From Rhizobium sp. BK376 (GTDB lineage Bacteria; Pseudomonadota; Alphaproteobacteria; Rhizobiales; Rhizobiaceae): a stretch of 64,000 nt of DNA. Made by a program: the position numbers and the translations under genes. The notes beneath the pieces are model-generated. The model saw nothing but the letters and a program-made list of their open reading frames with translations. It made no database searches and was not told the origin of the DNA. Of this stretch, positions 25,109 through 34,443 are shown in pieces. The stretch lies in the NCBI RefSeq assembly GCF_004341625.1, contig NZ_SLZG01000003.1:619045-683044 (forward strand), in the 5' to 3' direction. Position 1 is the first letter of the stretch. Every line of letters begins with the position of its first letter.

Positions 25109-25112
25109 GGCC

Positions 25113-25481
25113 ATGGGCATCGTCGCACTTGATCATGTGCAGCTGGCGATGCCGGCGGGGCAAGAAGACAAGGCTCGGGAATTTTACCAGGATATTCTCG
25201 GTATTCCCGAGCGTGTGAAGCCTGCCAATCTCGCCGCCAGAGGCGGCTGTTGGTTCGAGGCGGGCCATGTCCGCGTTCATCTGGGCGTAGACCCCGAATT
25301 CAAGCCTGCGGGCAAGGCGCATCCGGCATTTTTGGTCGATGATCTCTCTGCGCTGAGGAAAAGACTTGAAGCAGCGGTCTGCCGTGTGGTTGAGGATGAG
25401 CCCTGGGAAGGGTATGAGCGGTGTTACACCTACGACCCTTTCGGAAACCGCATCGAACTGATGCAGCCGGTTGAACCGTGA
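25113..25481 (+). CDS. Glyoxalase/VOC-family protein
   Basis: 122-residue vicinal-oxygen-chelate protein. The two half motifs are visible: LDHVQLAMPAGQEDKAREFYQDILG at the start and GCWFEAGHVRVHLGVDPEF, then HPAFLVDDL and YDPFGNRIELMQP at the end. Likely metal ligands: His near residue 8, His in VRVHLG, and Glu in RIELMQP. The ATG at 25113 comes 4 bp after the hisS stop (TAAGTAAGGCCATG), so it is in the hisS operon, with hisZ 16 bp further on. Substrate unknown; it may act in detoxification and be co-transcribed only by chance. Confidence 0.87.
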   Translation: MGIVALDHVQLAMPAGQEDKAREFYQDILGIPERVKPANLAARGGCWFEAGHVRVHLGVDPEFKPAGKAHPAFLVDDLSALRKRLEAAVCRVVEDEPWEGYERCYTYDPFGNRIELMQPVEP

Positions 25482-25497
25482 AGAAAAGTATCGCTCC

Positions 25498-26616
25498 ATG
25501 CCTTTGATCGGCCTACCTGATTTTGCCGAAGACCTGTTGACGGAGTTCACGAGCCGCAAGACGACGCGGGCCGAAACGCCGGTCATCCAGCCGGCGGAAC
25601 CCTTTCTCGACATGGCCGGCGAAGACCTGCGCCGCCGCATCTTCATGACCGAAAGCGAGACGGGCGCGAGCCTCTGCCTGCGCCCGGAATTCACCATTCC
25701 CGTTTGCCTGCGCCACATCGAGACCGCGACGGGCACGCCGAAGCGCTACTCCTATTTGGGCGAAGTCTTCCGCCAGCGCCGCGACGGTTCGAATGAATTC
25801 TATCAGGCCGGTATCGAAGATCTCGGTGATAAGGACATGGCAAGCGCTGACGCCCGCGCCATCGGCGATGCGGTCGGCATCCTCAATCGGCTGCTGCCGG
25901 GCAAGGCATTGAGGGTCGTTCTCGGCGATCAGGCCGTGTTCGAGGCGGTCGTGCAGGCGCTCGGCCTGCCCTCCGGCTGGCAGAAGCGGCTCGTACACGC
26001 CTTCGGCAACATGGTGCAGCTCGAAGCGCTGCTGGCGCGGCTTTCAAGCCCGCAGCCGGTGACGGGGCTTAACCCGCGAATTCTGGAACTGGTTGCGCTC
26101 GGAGATGAGCCGGCGCTGGTCGCCCACATTGCCGAGACGATGCAGGCGACGGGCTACGCCAGCAATGTCAGCCGCTCGCCGCAGGATATCGCGCGCCGGC
26201 TGCGCGAAAAGCTCGTCCTCTCCTCGACAAGGATGGACGACGCATCCTTCGGCATCCTTCAGGAATTCCTGTCGCTGAGCGTCCCGCTGGACGACGCGGC
26301 CTCGGCGCTGGCAGGCTTTGCCGATGCTGCCGGCTTGAAGTTGGGGCCGGCGCTTGAACGCTTCGATGCGCGTGTCGCAGCCCTTGCCAATAGCGGCATT
26401 GACACCGCATCGATCGAATATCGCGCCGCCTTCGGCCGCCCCCTGGATTACTATACGGGCTTGGTCTTCGAGGTCACGGCTGATGAGACCGCGCCCGTGC
26501 TTGCGGGCGGCGGCCGCTTCGACCGGTTGCTGACGCTGCTTGGTGCCAAGGATCACATTCCCGCCGTCGGCTTTTCGCTCTGGCTCGACAGGATCGAAGA
26601 GGAGAGGGTGGCATGA
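25498..26616 (+). CDS. hisZ: ATP phosphoribosyltransferase regulatory subunit HisZ
   Basis: Non-catalytic HisRS paralogue that completes the short-form HisG, the first enzyme of histidine synthesis, and confers feedback control. 372 residues with class II aaRS-like features: [26 protein letters not shown] (motif 2-like), [17 protein letters not shown] block ([14 protein letters not shown]) and motif 3-like [11 protein letters not shown], but no anticodon-binding domain. The ATG at 25498 follows GAAGAAAAG. The stop overlaps hisG by the ATGA arrangement. Confidence 0.93.
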   Translation: MPLIGLPDFAEDLLTEFTSRKTTRAETPVIQPAEPFLDMAGEDLRRRIFMTESETGASLCLRPEFTIPVCLRHIETATGTPKRYSYLGEVFRQRRDGSNEFYQAGIEDLGDKDMASADARAIGDAVGILNRLLPGKALRVVLGDQAVFEAVVQALGLPSGWQKRLVHAFGNMVQLEALLARLSSPQPVTGLNPRILELVALGDEPALVAHIAETMQATGYASNVSRSPQDIARRLREKLVLSSTRMDDASFGILQEFLSLSVPLDDAASALAGFADAAGLKLGPALERFDARVAALANSGIDTASIEYRAAFGRPLDYYTGLVFEVTADETAPVLAGGGRFDRLLTLLGAKDHIPAVGFSLWLDRIEEERVA

Positions 26617-27308
26617 CAATCACCATCGCATTGCCCTCCAAGGGTCGGATGAAGGAAGACGCTTCCGCAATCTTCGAGCGAGCCGGAATGAAGATCTCCG
26701 CGGTCGGCAATGATCGCTCCTATCGCGGCCGGGTCGAAGGCTGGGAGGATGTCGAGATCGCCTTTCTGTCGGCGTCGGAAATCTCTCGCGAGATCGGCAG
26801 CGGCTCGATCGATTTCGGCGTGACCGGCGAAGACCTGATCCGCGAAGGCCTGGCGGAGGCCGACCGGCGCGTCGAATTCTGTGCGCCCCTCGGCTTCGGC
26901 AAGGCCGATGTCGTTGTTGCCGTGCCGGAAATCTGGCTCGACGTCGACAGCATGGCCGACCTTAATGATGTGGCCGCCGATTTTCGTGCCCGCCGTGGCC
27001 ACCGCCTGACGATCGCCACCAAATACTGGCGGCTGACGCAGCAGTTCTTCTCCAGCCAGCACGGCATTCAGCTCTATCGTATCGTCGAAAGCCTGGGCGC
27101 CACGGAAGGCGCACCCGCCTCCGGCTCGGCCGATATCATCGTCGACATTACTTCGACCGGATCCACACTGAAGGCAAACCATCTGAAGGTCCTGTCCGAT
27201 GGCGTGATCCTGCGCTCGCAGGCCTGCCTCGTCAGGGCGCGCAAGGATGCACACGAAGGCAATCCGACCGTTTCACGCATCATCGAAGCCGTGAATATGG
27301 CTCTCTGA
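26613..27308 (+). CDS. hisG: ATP phosphoribosyltransferase, short form
   Basis: Catalytic subunit joining ATP and PRPP to N1-phosphoribosyl-ATP. 231 residues, the short form lacking the C-terminal regulatory ACT-like domain, so it needs HisZ. The family blocks are visible: [19 protein letters not shown] at the start, [13 protein letters not shown], and the PRPP-binding [19 protein letters not shown] loop. The ATG at 26613 overlaps the hisZ stop. A hairpin follows at 27332-27356. Confidence 0.94.
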   Translation: MTITIALPSKGRMKEDASAIFERAGMKISAVGNDRSYRGRVEGWEDVEIAFLSASEISREIGSGSIDFGVTGEDLIREGLAEADRRVEFCAPLGFGKADVVVAVPEIWLDVDSMADLNDVAADFRARRGHRLTIATKYWRLTQQFFSSQHGIQLYRIVESLGATEGAPASGSADIIVDITSTGSTLKANHLKVLSDGVILRSQACLVRARKDAHEGNPTVSRIIEAVNMAL

Positions 27309-27331
27309 TCAACTATCTCAGAATACAAAAA

Positions 27332-27356
27332 TGCCCGCCGTTTGTGACGGCGGGCA
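27332..27356. terminator. Terminator shared by hisG and the DoxX gene
   Basis: TGCCCGCCG (27332-27340) and CGGCGGGCA (27348-27356) form a 9-bp stem with a 7-base loop between converging genes. The U run (TTTTTG) is on the minus-strand side, so it mainly serves the DoxX gene; it may also halt hisG transcripts. Confidence 0.75.
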
Positions 27357-27386
27357 GGGATGCTTGGGAGGCTATTCGTCAAGTAA

Positions 27387-27833
27387 TTAGGCGTGAGCGA
27401 CCTGGGCACCGCGACGTGCGTCCAGCGAGTAGGCGCCTGCACCGTTGGTGGCGAGCATGATGTAGGCGCCGGCGAGCGTGATGTTCTTCAGGAAGTTCAC
27501 GAAGTTCAGGCCGTTGATCCAGCCGTTTGCCATTGCCGGGAAGTCCGGAACGTTGACGGTCGGCAGATGGAAGACGACGCCGGTGAAAACACAGAAGGCA
27601 GCAAGCAGCCAGCCGACGATACGAACCTGGAAGCCGACGAGAACGCAAAGGCCGGTTACAAGTTCGAAGAGGCCGGCGACATAGGTCAGCAACGTGGCGG
27701 CGGGGATACCTGCGCCAGCAACCATGCCCGCGGTGGCGGACGGATCGCTGAGCTTGCCGAAACCGGTATAGATGAACATGAAGGCGAGCAGGATGCGCGC
27801 CACGAGTATGACTGTGTTGTTGACGTTGGACAT
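27387..27833 (-). CDS. DoxX-family membrane protein
   Basis: 148-residue inner-membrane protein of the DoxX/SURF4 type, with four hydrophobic segments (VILVARILLAFMFIYTGFGKL, LLTYVAGLFELVTGLCVLVGF, VGWLLAAFCVFTGVVFHLP, and NITLAGAYIMLATNG). RILLAFMFIYTGFGKLSDP and the GLFELVTG block are family hallmarks. Such proteins have been linked to thiol and redox balance; the role here is unknown. The upstream region contains a GTTC-N9-GAAC dyad (27935-27951) that could be an operator. Confidence 0.87.
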   Translation of the reverse strand: MSNVNNTVILVARILLAFMFIYTGFGKLSDPSATAGMVAGAGIPAATLLTYVAGLFELVTGLCVLVGFQVRIVGWLLAAFCVFTGVVFHLPTVNVPDFPAMANGWINGLNFVNFLKNITLAGAYIMLATNGAGAYSLDARRGAQVAHA

Positions 27834-27934
27834 GGAACTCTCCGCTGATGGGTTGATTGCCGGTCGGGCAATTTCTGGAGTGGAATATCCGTTGTTTCAG
27901 GAGAGTTGAAAAGATAAACAACCACAGACACTTT

Positions 27935-27951
27935 GTTCACAAAAAGAGAAC
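27935..27951. promoter_or_regulatory. GTTC-N9-GAAC dyad upstream of the DoxX gene
   Basis: GTTCACAAAAAGAGAAC in the 217-bp region between the divergent DoxX (27833) and GST (28051) genes. The dyad is near perfect over its outer six bases. A candidate operator; not a match for the alphaproteobacterial SOS box, whose two GTTC units are in direct orientation. Confidence 0.3.
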
Positions 27952-28050
27952 GACCTTCAGCCAAAGCGCTCTTTTCATGTCCGTCGCATCCTTTATGGTG
28001 CTCGCGGCGTTTTGCTAAACCATTCCATACAAACCGATAAGTGAGACCCC

Positions 28051-28761
28051 ATGGCAGATCTATCCTCTTTTCCGATCACCAAGCGCTGGCCGGCCAGCAA
28101 TCCCGACATCATCCAGCTCTATTCGCTGCCGACGCCCAACGGCGTGAAAATCTCGATCGCCCTTGAAGAAATGGGCCTTCCCTATGAGGCGCACACCATC
28201 TCTTTCGGCACAAATGACCAGAAGAGCCCGGAATTCATTTCGCTCAATCCGAACGGTCGTATCCCGGCGATCATCGATCCCCATGGTCCCGGCGACAATC
28301 CGATCGGTCTGTTCGAGTCTGGCGCCATCCTCCTCTATCTGGCTGAAAAGACAGGCAAGCTGATCCCGGCCGATGCCGCTCGCCGCTACGAAGTCATCCA
28401 GTGGGTGTTCTTCCAGATGGGAGGCATCGGTCCGATGTTCGGCCAGTTCGGCCACTTCTTTAAATTCGCTGCCGACAAGGTCGCCAACAATTCCTATCCG
28501 GTAGAACGCTATCGCGACGAGGCAAAGCGCCTGCTCGGCATACTGGAAGCGCGTCTGGAAGGCCGACAGTGGATCATGGGCGATGAATATACCATCGCCG
28601 ACATCGCAAGCTTCCCCTGGGTTCGCGGCGTCGACATTTTCTACGGGGGCAGAGAGGTATTGGAACTCGCAAGCTTCCCGCGGGTCATGGACTGGGTTGC
28701 CCGCGCTGCGGCGCGCCCTGCAAGCGAAAAGGGACTGAATACGCCGAAGCGTCCGTCCTAA
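28051..28761 (+). CDS. Glutathione S-transferase, Nu class (YfcG/YghU-like)
   Basis: 236-residue GST. The thioredoxin-fold N-terminal half carries LYSLPTPNGVKISIALEEMGL, with the T-P-N-G motif of Nu-class enzymes (disulfide-bond reductases such as YfcG and YghU, which hold two glutathiones and lack the usual catalytic Tyr/Ser/Cys), and GLFESGAILLYLAEKTG for gamma-glutamyl binding. The helical C-terminal domain follows (GDEYTIADIASFPWVRG). The terminator hairpin at 28786-28810 follows the stop. It is divergent from DoxX. Confidence 0.9.
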   Translation: MADLSSFPITKRWPASNPDIIQLYSLPTPNGVKISIALEEMGLPYEAHTISFGTNDQKSPEFISLNPNGRIPAIIDPHGPGDNPIGLFESGAILLYLAEKTGKLIPADAARRYEVIQWVFFQMGGIGPMFGQFGHFFKFAADKVANNSYPVERYRDEAKRLLGILEARLEGRQWIMGDEYTIADIASFPWVRGVDIFYGGREVLELASFPRVMDWVARAAARPASEKGLNTPKRPS

Positions 28762-28785
28762 GGCCCTCGTCCTCTTAAAACCAGA

Positions 28786-28810
28786 AAAGCCGGCCATTTT
28801 GGCCGGCTTT
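28786..28810 (+). terminator. Rho-independent terminator after the GST gene
   Basis: AAAGCCGGCCA (28786-28796) and TGGCCGGCTTT (28800-28810) form an 11-bp stem with a 3-base loop, 25 bp after the GST stop and just before the stop of the converging gene at 28836. Confidence 0.85.
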
Positions 28811-28835
28811 GCAAAGAGATCCGCTAATCCTGCGT

Positions 28836-29324
28836 CTATTGCCTCGCGGAGAGCTGGCTGCCCGGCTCCAGCTTGAAGCGCGGGAACATGAAGACGCCGA
28901 CCATGCTGCCGGTATATTTTTCCTCTGTGCCGATCGATTCCCCGATGCAGAACACCGGTTGGCGATGACCGCTGGCGGCAAGGACCGTGGTGGAAAAGCA
29001 GAAGGACGAGGATGACGTTGCTGCCTGCTCGAACAGTTCGAGTATATGGGCACGGTCATGGGCTTCGTAGCAGCGCATCAGGCTTAAGAGGCCGCACTCG
29101 GAAGAGGTGAGGCCATGCATCACGGCACTCCAGCTCCCTAGTCTGATGACACCGTTCGCAAGGTCTCCGACCCAGCCTTCCGACACGCAGAATTGCGACA
29201 GGAGATCGTATTCAGAAGTCTGTGCCTCCGGCAAACCGGAAAGAAAAGGTGTGGCAAGATTGGCTTTGGCAATCTTAAACAAGATGTTCCCCAGATCAGG
29301 CGGGACTTCTCCACAGCCGCGCAT
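28836..29324 (-). CDS. Conserved-looking protein of unknown function, possibly PAS-like
   Basis: 162 residues from the ATG at 29324; a TTG at 29333 would add three. I do not recognise a family. The central part is helical with several Cys, Ser and Thr residues (ATSSSSFCFSTTVLAASGHRQPVFCIGES). The C-terminal part (GTEEKYTGSMVGVFMFPRFKLEPG) has the alternating pattern of a PAS/GAF-type edge strand pair, but the fold call is weak. No signal peptide or membrane segment. It stands alone beside a 547-bp gene-poor stretch. Confidence 0.55.
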   Translation of the reverse strand: MRGCGEVPPDLGNILFKIAKANLATPFLSGLPEAQTSEYDLLSQFCVSEGWVGDLANGVIRLGSWSAVMHGLTSSECGLLSLMRCYEAHDRAHILELFEQAATSSSSFCFSTTVLAASGHRQPVFCIGESIGTEEKYTGSMVGVFMFPRFKLEPGSQLSARQ

Positions 29325-29559
29325 TGTAACCAAATTGCATTTCGATATCAGAATGCTGCGACGGTGACCGCATAGCGCCGTCGCGGGTAGCGTAATGGAG
29401 CAGTAAAGCCCGACTGAAATTCACCCGGCGACATCATGGGCGCCTTGGAAATATCAGAACAAGCCACGTCGCTGCAGATAACATTGCATGTACGGTTTTC
29501 GCGCGCAAGTTTCAATTTTATTTAATTGCGCGCCGTACGTGTCGATTTGAGGAGGATTG

Positions 29560-29586
29560 ATGAGCAACCCCAGCAAACCCCTTTAA
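29560..29586 (+). other. Tiny ORF with strong ribosome site and overlapping hairpin
   Basis: ATG AGC AAC CCC AGC AAA CCC CTT TAA codes for MSNPSKPL. It follows GAGGAGGATTG, the best Shine-Dalgarno in the area. CCCCAGC (29568-29574) inside it can pair with GCTGGGG (about 29590-29596). No gene follows on this strand for 2.6 kb, so it is not an evident leader of anything. May be fortuitous. Confidence 0.3.
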
Positions 29587-29699
29587 ATCGCTGGGGATGG
29601 ACTTATAGAATGTTTTAAGAAAACGGCAATGGGGCTTTCGCCGCAAAGACAATTGTTTTGCGATCAATTCATCAAAAAGTTGTCATACTTTAGCCGGGG

Positions 29700-29732
29700 T
29701 GCATTAAATCCACGGGTAAATCATTTAATGCA
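29700..29732. promoter_or_regulatory. 10-bp inverted repeat in the gap
   Basis: TGCATTAAAT (29700-29709) and ATTTAATGCA (29723-29732) are perfect inverted repeats with a 13-base spacer. Could be an operator or a small-RNA stem. No neighbour with a start codon close by explains it. Confidence 0.4.
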
Positions 29733-29798
29733 AGAATAAAGAGATAATAGGCCGAAGACAACAGGAAATTGTTTTTGGTTGTGTATGATAGACGCAAA

Positions 29799-29822
29799 AA
29801 GGGCGGCCCGAGAGCCGCCCTT
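29799..29822 (-). terminator. Rho-independent terminator after groEL
   Basis: AAGGGCGGC and GCCGCCCTT pair around a 6-base loop, and on the minus strand a TTTTT run follows. It lies 50 bp after the groEL stop. Confidence 0.9.
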
Positions 29823-29871
29823 CGTCAATGCCTGATTGGCAAAGACATCTGAGTAATAGGCCTTCAGCCTA

Positions 29872-31557
<1,686 letters not shown>

Positions 31558-31583
31558 CTAAATCGGAAAGGGAAGACGGCTGA

Positions 31584-31880
31584 TCAGCCGATGATGCCCA
31601 TGATGTCGGCTTCCTTCATGATGAGAAGGTCTTCGCCGTTGATCTTGACTTCGGTGCCCGACCACTTGCCGAACAGAACGCGGTCGCCAGCCTTGACGTC
31701 GAGTGCGACAACCTTGCCGGAATCGTCACGAGCGCCGGAACCGACGGCGACGATTTCGCCTTCCTGCGGCTTTTCCTTGGCGGTGTCAGGAATGATGATG
31801 CCACCCTTGGTCTTTTCTTCGGACTCAACGCGGCGAACAACGACGCGATCGTGAAGGGGGCGGAAGTTGGTGCTTGCCAT
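31584..31880 (-). CDS. groES: 10-kDa co-chaperonin GroES
   Basis: 98-residue co-chaperonin that caps GroEL. The start [42 protein letters not shown] carries the mobile loop ([10 protein letters not shown]) that contacts GroEL. The core and the end ([31 protein letters not shown]) are conserved. The CIRCE operator lies between the promoter and this gene. Confidence 0.98.
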   Translation of the reverse strand: MASTNFRPLHDRVVVRRVESEEKTKGGIIIPDTAKEKPQEGEIVAVGSGARDDSGKVVALDVKAGDRVLFGKWSGTEVKINGEDLLIMKEADIMGIIG

Positions 31881-31938
31881 TGTCTAATCCCTCGATCAAA
31901 TGACATCAGCGGATCGGCTTGATCCGCACGGAACTGAT

Positions 31939-31967
31939 GCTAGCACTCTGTCTCGGCGAGTGCTAGC
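31939..31967 (-). promoter_or_regulatory. CIRCE operator (HrcA site) of groESL
   Basis: GCTAGCACTC (31939-31948), 9 bases, GAGTGCTAGC (31958-31967): a perfect 10-bp dyad with the standard 9-base spacer. The consensus TTAGCACTC-N9-GAGTGCTAA is matched except for C instead of T at its edge. HrcA binds such sites to repress groESL until heat shock. Confidence 0.95.
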
Positions 31968-31974
31968 AGGGGTC

Positions 31975-32003
31975 ATTTAGGGACGGCTTGGAATTGAGTC
32001 AAG
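31975..32003 (-). promoter_or_regulatory. groESL promoter, heat-shock/sigma-70-like
   Basis: On the minus strand, CTTGAC (32003-31998), a 17-base spacer and CTAAAT (31980-31975). The CTTG start fits both sigma-70 and the alphaproteobacterial RpoH consensus. CIRCE begins 8 bp downstream of the -10, covering the expected transcription start. Confidence 0.75.
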
Positions 32004-32216
32004 AAGACCTATCGCGAAATTTTGTGCCGGAATTATGAAAATCAGCGCAACTTAGTTTTGTTTCTCGAACGTTCCGAAAAATAGCGGCCTCGTTCGACCC
32101 GCCTGCCGCGCGGCCACGATTTATACTGCAATGCAAAAACCTTGGCGCCGCCCTTGTATTCTGGCGGCGGTTTTGCGACATGACCGCTTATCCTCATCAA
32201 GCGGCACGGGATCGGC

Positions 32217-33065
32217 ATGGGAAAGCGCATCGAAAGCTTCAGCGAGATCAGCAACCATTATGATGTCGTGCTCAGCGATGTCTGGGGTGTCGTCCATAAC
32301 GGCGTCTCTGCTTATAAGGAAGCATCCGTCGCACTCGAGGCAGCGCGCGACCGCGGCCTTACCGTGGTTCTCATCACCAATTCACCGCGTGTAGGCTGGC
32401 AGGTGGTCGAGCAACTCCGGCATCTCGGCGTGCCCGACAGCGCTTATGACCGGATCGTCACGTCAGGGGACGTTACTCGCTCATTGATCGCCAAGGGACC
32501 GAAAAAGGTCTTTCTGCTCGGCCCAAATCGAGACACGCCGCTGTTGGACGGTCTGGGTGTCGAACGGGTAGGGGCAGATGAAGCCGAATCCATCGTCTGC
32601 ACCGGCTTTTTCGACGACGAAACGGAGACGCCGGACGATTACAGCGACATGCTGGCCGCCTTCCGCGCCCGCAATGTACCCCTGATCTGCGCCAATCCCG
32701 ATCTTGTCGTCGAGCGCGGTCATCGCATGATCCCCTGTGCCGGTGCAATGGCGGCTGCCTATGCGCGGATCGGCGGCGAAACGCTGGTCGCCGGCAAGCC
32801 GCATGAGCCGATCTACGAAGCGACGATCGCGGCTGCCCGCGACGCACGCGGCGAATTTCCGCTGGAGCGCGTTTTGGCAATCGGCGACGGCATGCCGACC
32901 GATGTGCGCGGCGCGCTCGATTACGGCTTGGATTTGCTCTACATCAGCCATGGCATCCATGCGCGTGAATATATGGTCGAGGGCAAGACCGACGAAGCCG
33001 CTCTCGGCGCCTTCCTTGCCCGCGAGCAGGCCTCGCCGAAATACTGGATGCCGCGCTTGGTCTGA
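32217..33065 (+). CDS. HAD-superfamily class IIA hydrolase (NagD-like)
   Basis: Phosphatase of 282 residues. Motif I is VVLSDVWGVVHNG (nucleophile Asp near residue 20; note DVWGV rather than DxDGT), motif II is VLITNSPR, motif IV is VLAIGDGMPTDVRGALDYG. A class IIA cap lies between II and III, with CANPDLVVERG typical of NagD/pyridoxal-phosphatase relatives. It matches the alphaproteobacterial HAD family known as TIGR01459, of unknown substrate. It is followed 27 bp later by ribF, so a role near flavin synthesis is possible but unproven. Confidence 0.88.
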   Translation: MGKRIESFSEISNHYDVVLSDVWGVVHNGVSAYKEASVALEAARDRGLTVVLITNSPRVGWQVVEQLRHLGVPDSAYDRIVTSGDVTRSLIAKGPKKVFLLGPNRDTPLLDGLGVERVGADEAESIVCTGFFDDETETPDDYSDMLAAFRARNVPLICANPDLVVERGHRMIPCAGAMAAAYARIGGETLVAGKPHEPIYEATIAAARDARGEFPLERVLAIGDGMPTDVRGALDYGLDLLYISHGIHAREYMVEGKTDEAALGAFLAREQASPKYWMPRLV

Positions 33066-33092
33066 TCCCCAGGCCTGATCCGAGGAGTGCCG

Positions 33093-34073
33093 ATGACCGT
33101 TTTCCACCGCAACGAGACCCGTGATCCGCTACCCGAAGGTCTGAAGGGAGGCGTCGTTGCCATCGGCAATTTCGACGGCGTCCATCGCGGTCATCAATCC
33201 GTGCTCAATCGTGCGCTGGAGATTGCGGAAAGTCGCGGCGTCCCGGCGCTGGTGCTGACCTTCGAACCGCATCCGCGCACCGTTTTCAGGCCCGATCAGC
33301 CTGTCTTCCGGCTGACGCCGGCGCCCTTGAAGGCTCGCATCCTGGAAGCGATGGGCTTCCGCGCCGTTATCGAATACCCTTTCGATCGCGCGTTTTCGCA
33401 GCGCTCGGCCGATGAGTTCGTGCATTCGATCCTGATCGACTGGCTCGGTGCATCGGAAGTCGTCACCGGTTTCGATTTCCATTTCGGCCACGGCCGCGAG
33501 GGCGGACCGGCCTTCCTGATGAATGCCGGCAGCCATAATGGCTTCGGTGTTACCCTAATCGACGCCTTTCGCGACGAGAATGCCGAAGTCGTCTCGTCGA
33601 GCCGTATCCGGAGCCTGCTTGCCGAAGGCGATGTCGCCGAGGTGGCGGGCCTGCTCGGCTATCGCTATACGGTCGAGGCAGAGGTGATCGGCGGCGAAAA
33701 GCTCGGCCGTTCGCTCGGCTTTCCGACCGCCAACATGCAGCTTCCGCCGGAAGCTGAACTGAAATCCGGCATCTATGCCGTCCGTTTCCGTACCGCCGAC
33801 GGCAAAATGCATGATGCCGTCGCAAGCTACGGTCGCCGCCCGACGGTGACCGAGAACGGCGCTCCGTTGCTCGAAACCTATGTCTTCGATTTCAGCGGCG
33901 ATCTCTACGGCCAGGTCTGTTCCGTCTCATTCTTCGCCTATCTCAGGCCGGAGCTGAAATTCGATGGCCTCGATCCGCTTGTCGCGCAGATCAAGCGGGA
34001 TGAGGAGGAGGCGAGGGCGGTGCTGTCAGGCGTCACACCTCTCAGCGAACTCGATCGTATTCTCTGCGCCTGA
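33093..34073 (+). CDS. ribF: Bifunctional riboflavin kinase / FAD synthetase
   Basis: Makes FMN from riboflavin and FAD from FMN, in the cytoplasm. 326 residues. The N-terminal FMN adenylyltransferase domain shows GGVVAIGNFDGVHRGHQ (HxGH nucleotidyltransferase motif), FDFHFGHGREG and SSSRIRSLLAEGDV. The C-terminal flavokinase domain shows GEKLGRSLGFPTANM, YAVRF and the closing LETYVFDFSGDLYGQ. The ATG at 33093 has GAGGAG 6-8 bases upstream; a GTG at 33087 is the alternative. Confidence 0.95.
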   Translation: MTVFHRNETRDPLPEGLKGGVVAIGNFDGVHRGHQSVLNRALEIAESRGVPALVLTFEPHPRTVFRPDQPVFRLTPAPLKARILEAMGFRAVIEYPFDRAFSQRSADEFVHSILIDWLGASEVVTGFDFHFGHGREGGPAFLMNAGSHNGFGVTLIDAFRDENAEVVSSSRIRSLLAEGDVAEVAGLLGYRYTVEAEVIGGEKLGRSLGFPTANMQLPPEAELKSGIYAVRFRTADGKMHDAVASYGRRPTVTENGAPLLETYVFDFSGDLYGQVCSVSFFAYLRPELKFDGLDPLVAQIKRDEEEARAVLSGVTPLSELDRILCA

Positions 34074-34245
34074 CCCGGCGCTTGCAGGTGACGCGGCGCT
34101 CACAGGAATTGTGGAGATTTCAAGGCAAAAGTGCTTGCGCTCAAATGCTCAGGCACTATTCCTAATATTAGGGCTGCGAGGGATTCGGAGCGGCCCATAA
34201 AGGCGTGGTGGGGCTGCGCAAAATCTCCGAAAGGCGTCGAAAATC

Positions 34246-34443
34246 ATGGATAAACGTTTTGGAACAGCAGCCTGCTGGCTGCTCATCATTCCCTATATCG
34301 GCCTTCTCTGGGTTCCCTTTTACAACAGTCACGATCCGGTGCTGTGGGGCTTCCCGTTCTTCTATTGGTACCAGCTCCTCTGGGTTCCCATTACCTCTTT
34401 CCTGATCTGGATCGCCTATCGGAGCATGCGCAATGACGACTGA
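34246..34443 (+). CDS. DUF3311 small membrane protein, partner of the SSS permease
   Basis: 65-residue protein with two hydrophobic segments (WLLIIPYIGLLWVPFYNS and FYWYQLLWVPITSFLIWIAY). The family is DUF3311, found nearly always just before a sodium/solute symporter, like YhdT/DUF997 before PanF. It overlaps the next gene by 11 bp, so the two are translationally coupled and probably form a complex. The ATG at 34246 follows GAAAGG. Confidence 0.88.
   Translation: MDKRFGTAACWLLIIPYIGLLWVPFYNSHDPVLWGFPFFYWYQLLWVPITSFLIWIAYRSMRNDD

Larger units (their letters stand above)
29325..29871. other. Gene-poor gap of 547 bp with small structured elements
   Basis: No full gene is supported. It is more AT-rich than its surroundings. 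It contains a strong Shine-Dalgarno (GAGGAGG, from 29549) before an 8-codon ORF (29560-29586), a GC-rich hairpin overlapping that ORF, a 10-bp inverted repeat (29700-29732), and the groEL terminator (29799-29822). It could hold a small RNA or a regulatory leader; nothing else is seen. Confidence 0.6.
31881..32216. other. 336-bp region between groES and the NagD-like gene
   Basis: It holds the groESL promoter and CIRCE in its left third. The right two thirds (about 32010-32216) contain no gene I can support on either strand; they must hold the promoter of the HAD gene at 32217. A short AT-rich stretch is at 32027-32065. Confidence 0.7.

Noticed and set aside
29325..29871. tRNA or other standard RNA gene in the gap
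   Set aside because: No cloverleaf, T-loop (GTTCGAxTC) or CCA end could be found by eye.
32050..32080. LexA-type SOS box near GAACGTTC
   Set aside because: The spacing does not fit the alphaproteobacterial GTTC-N7-GTTC pattern.
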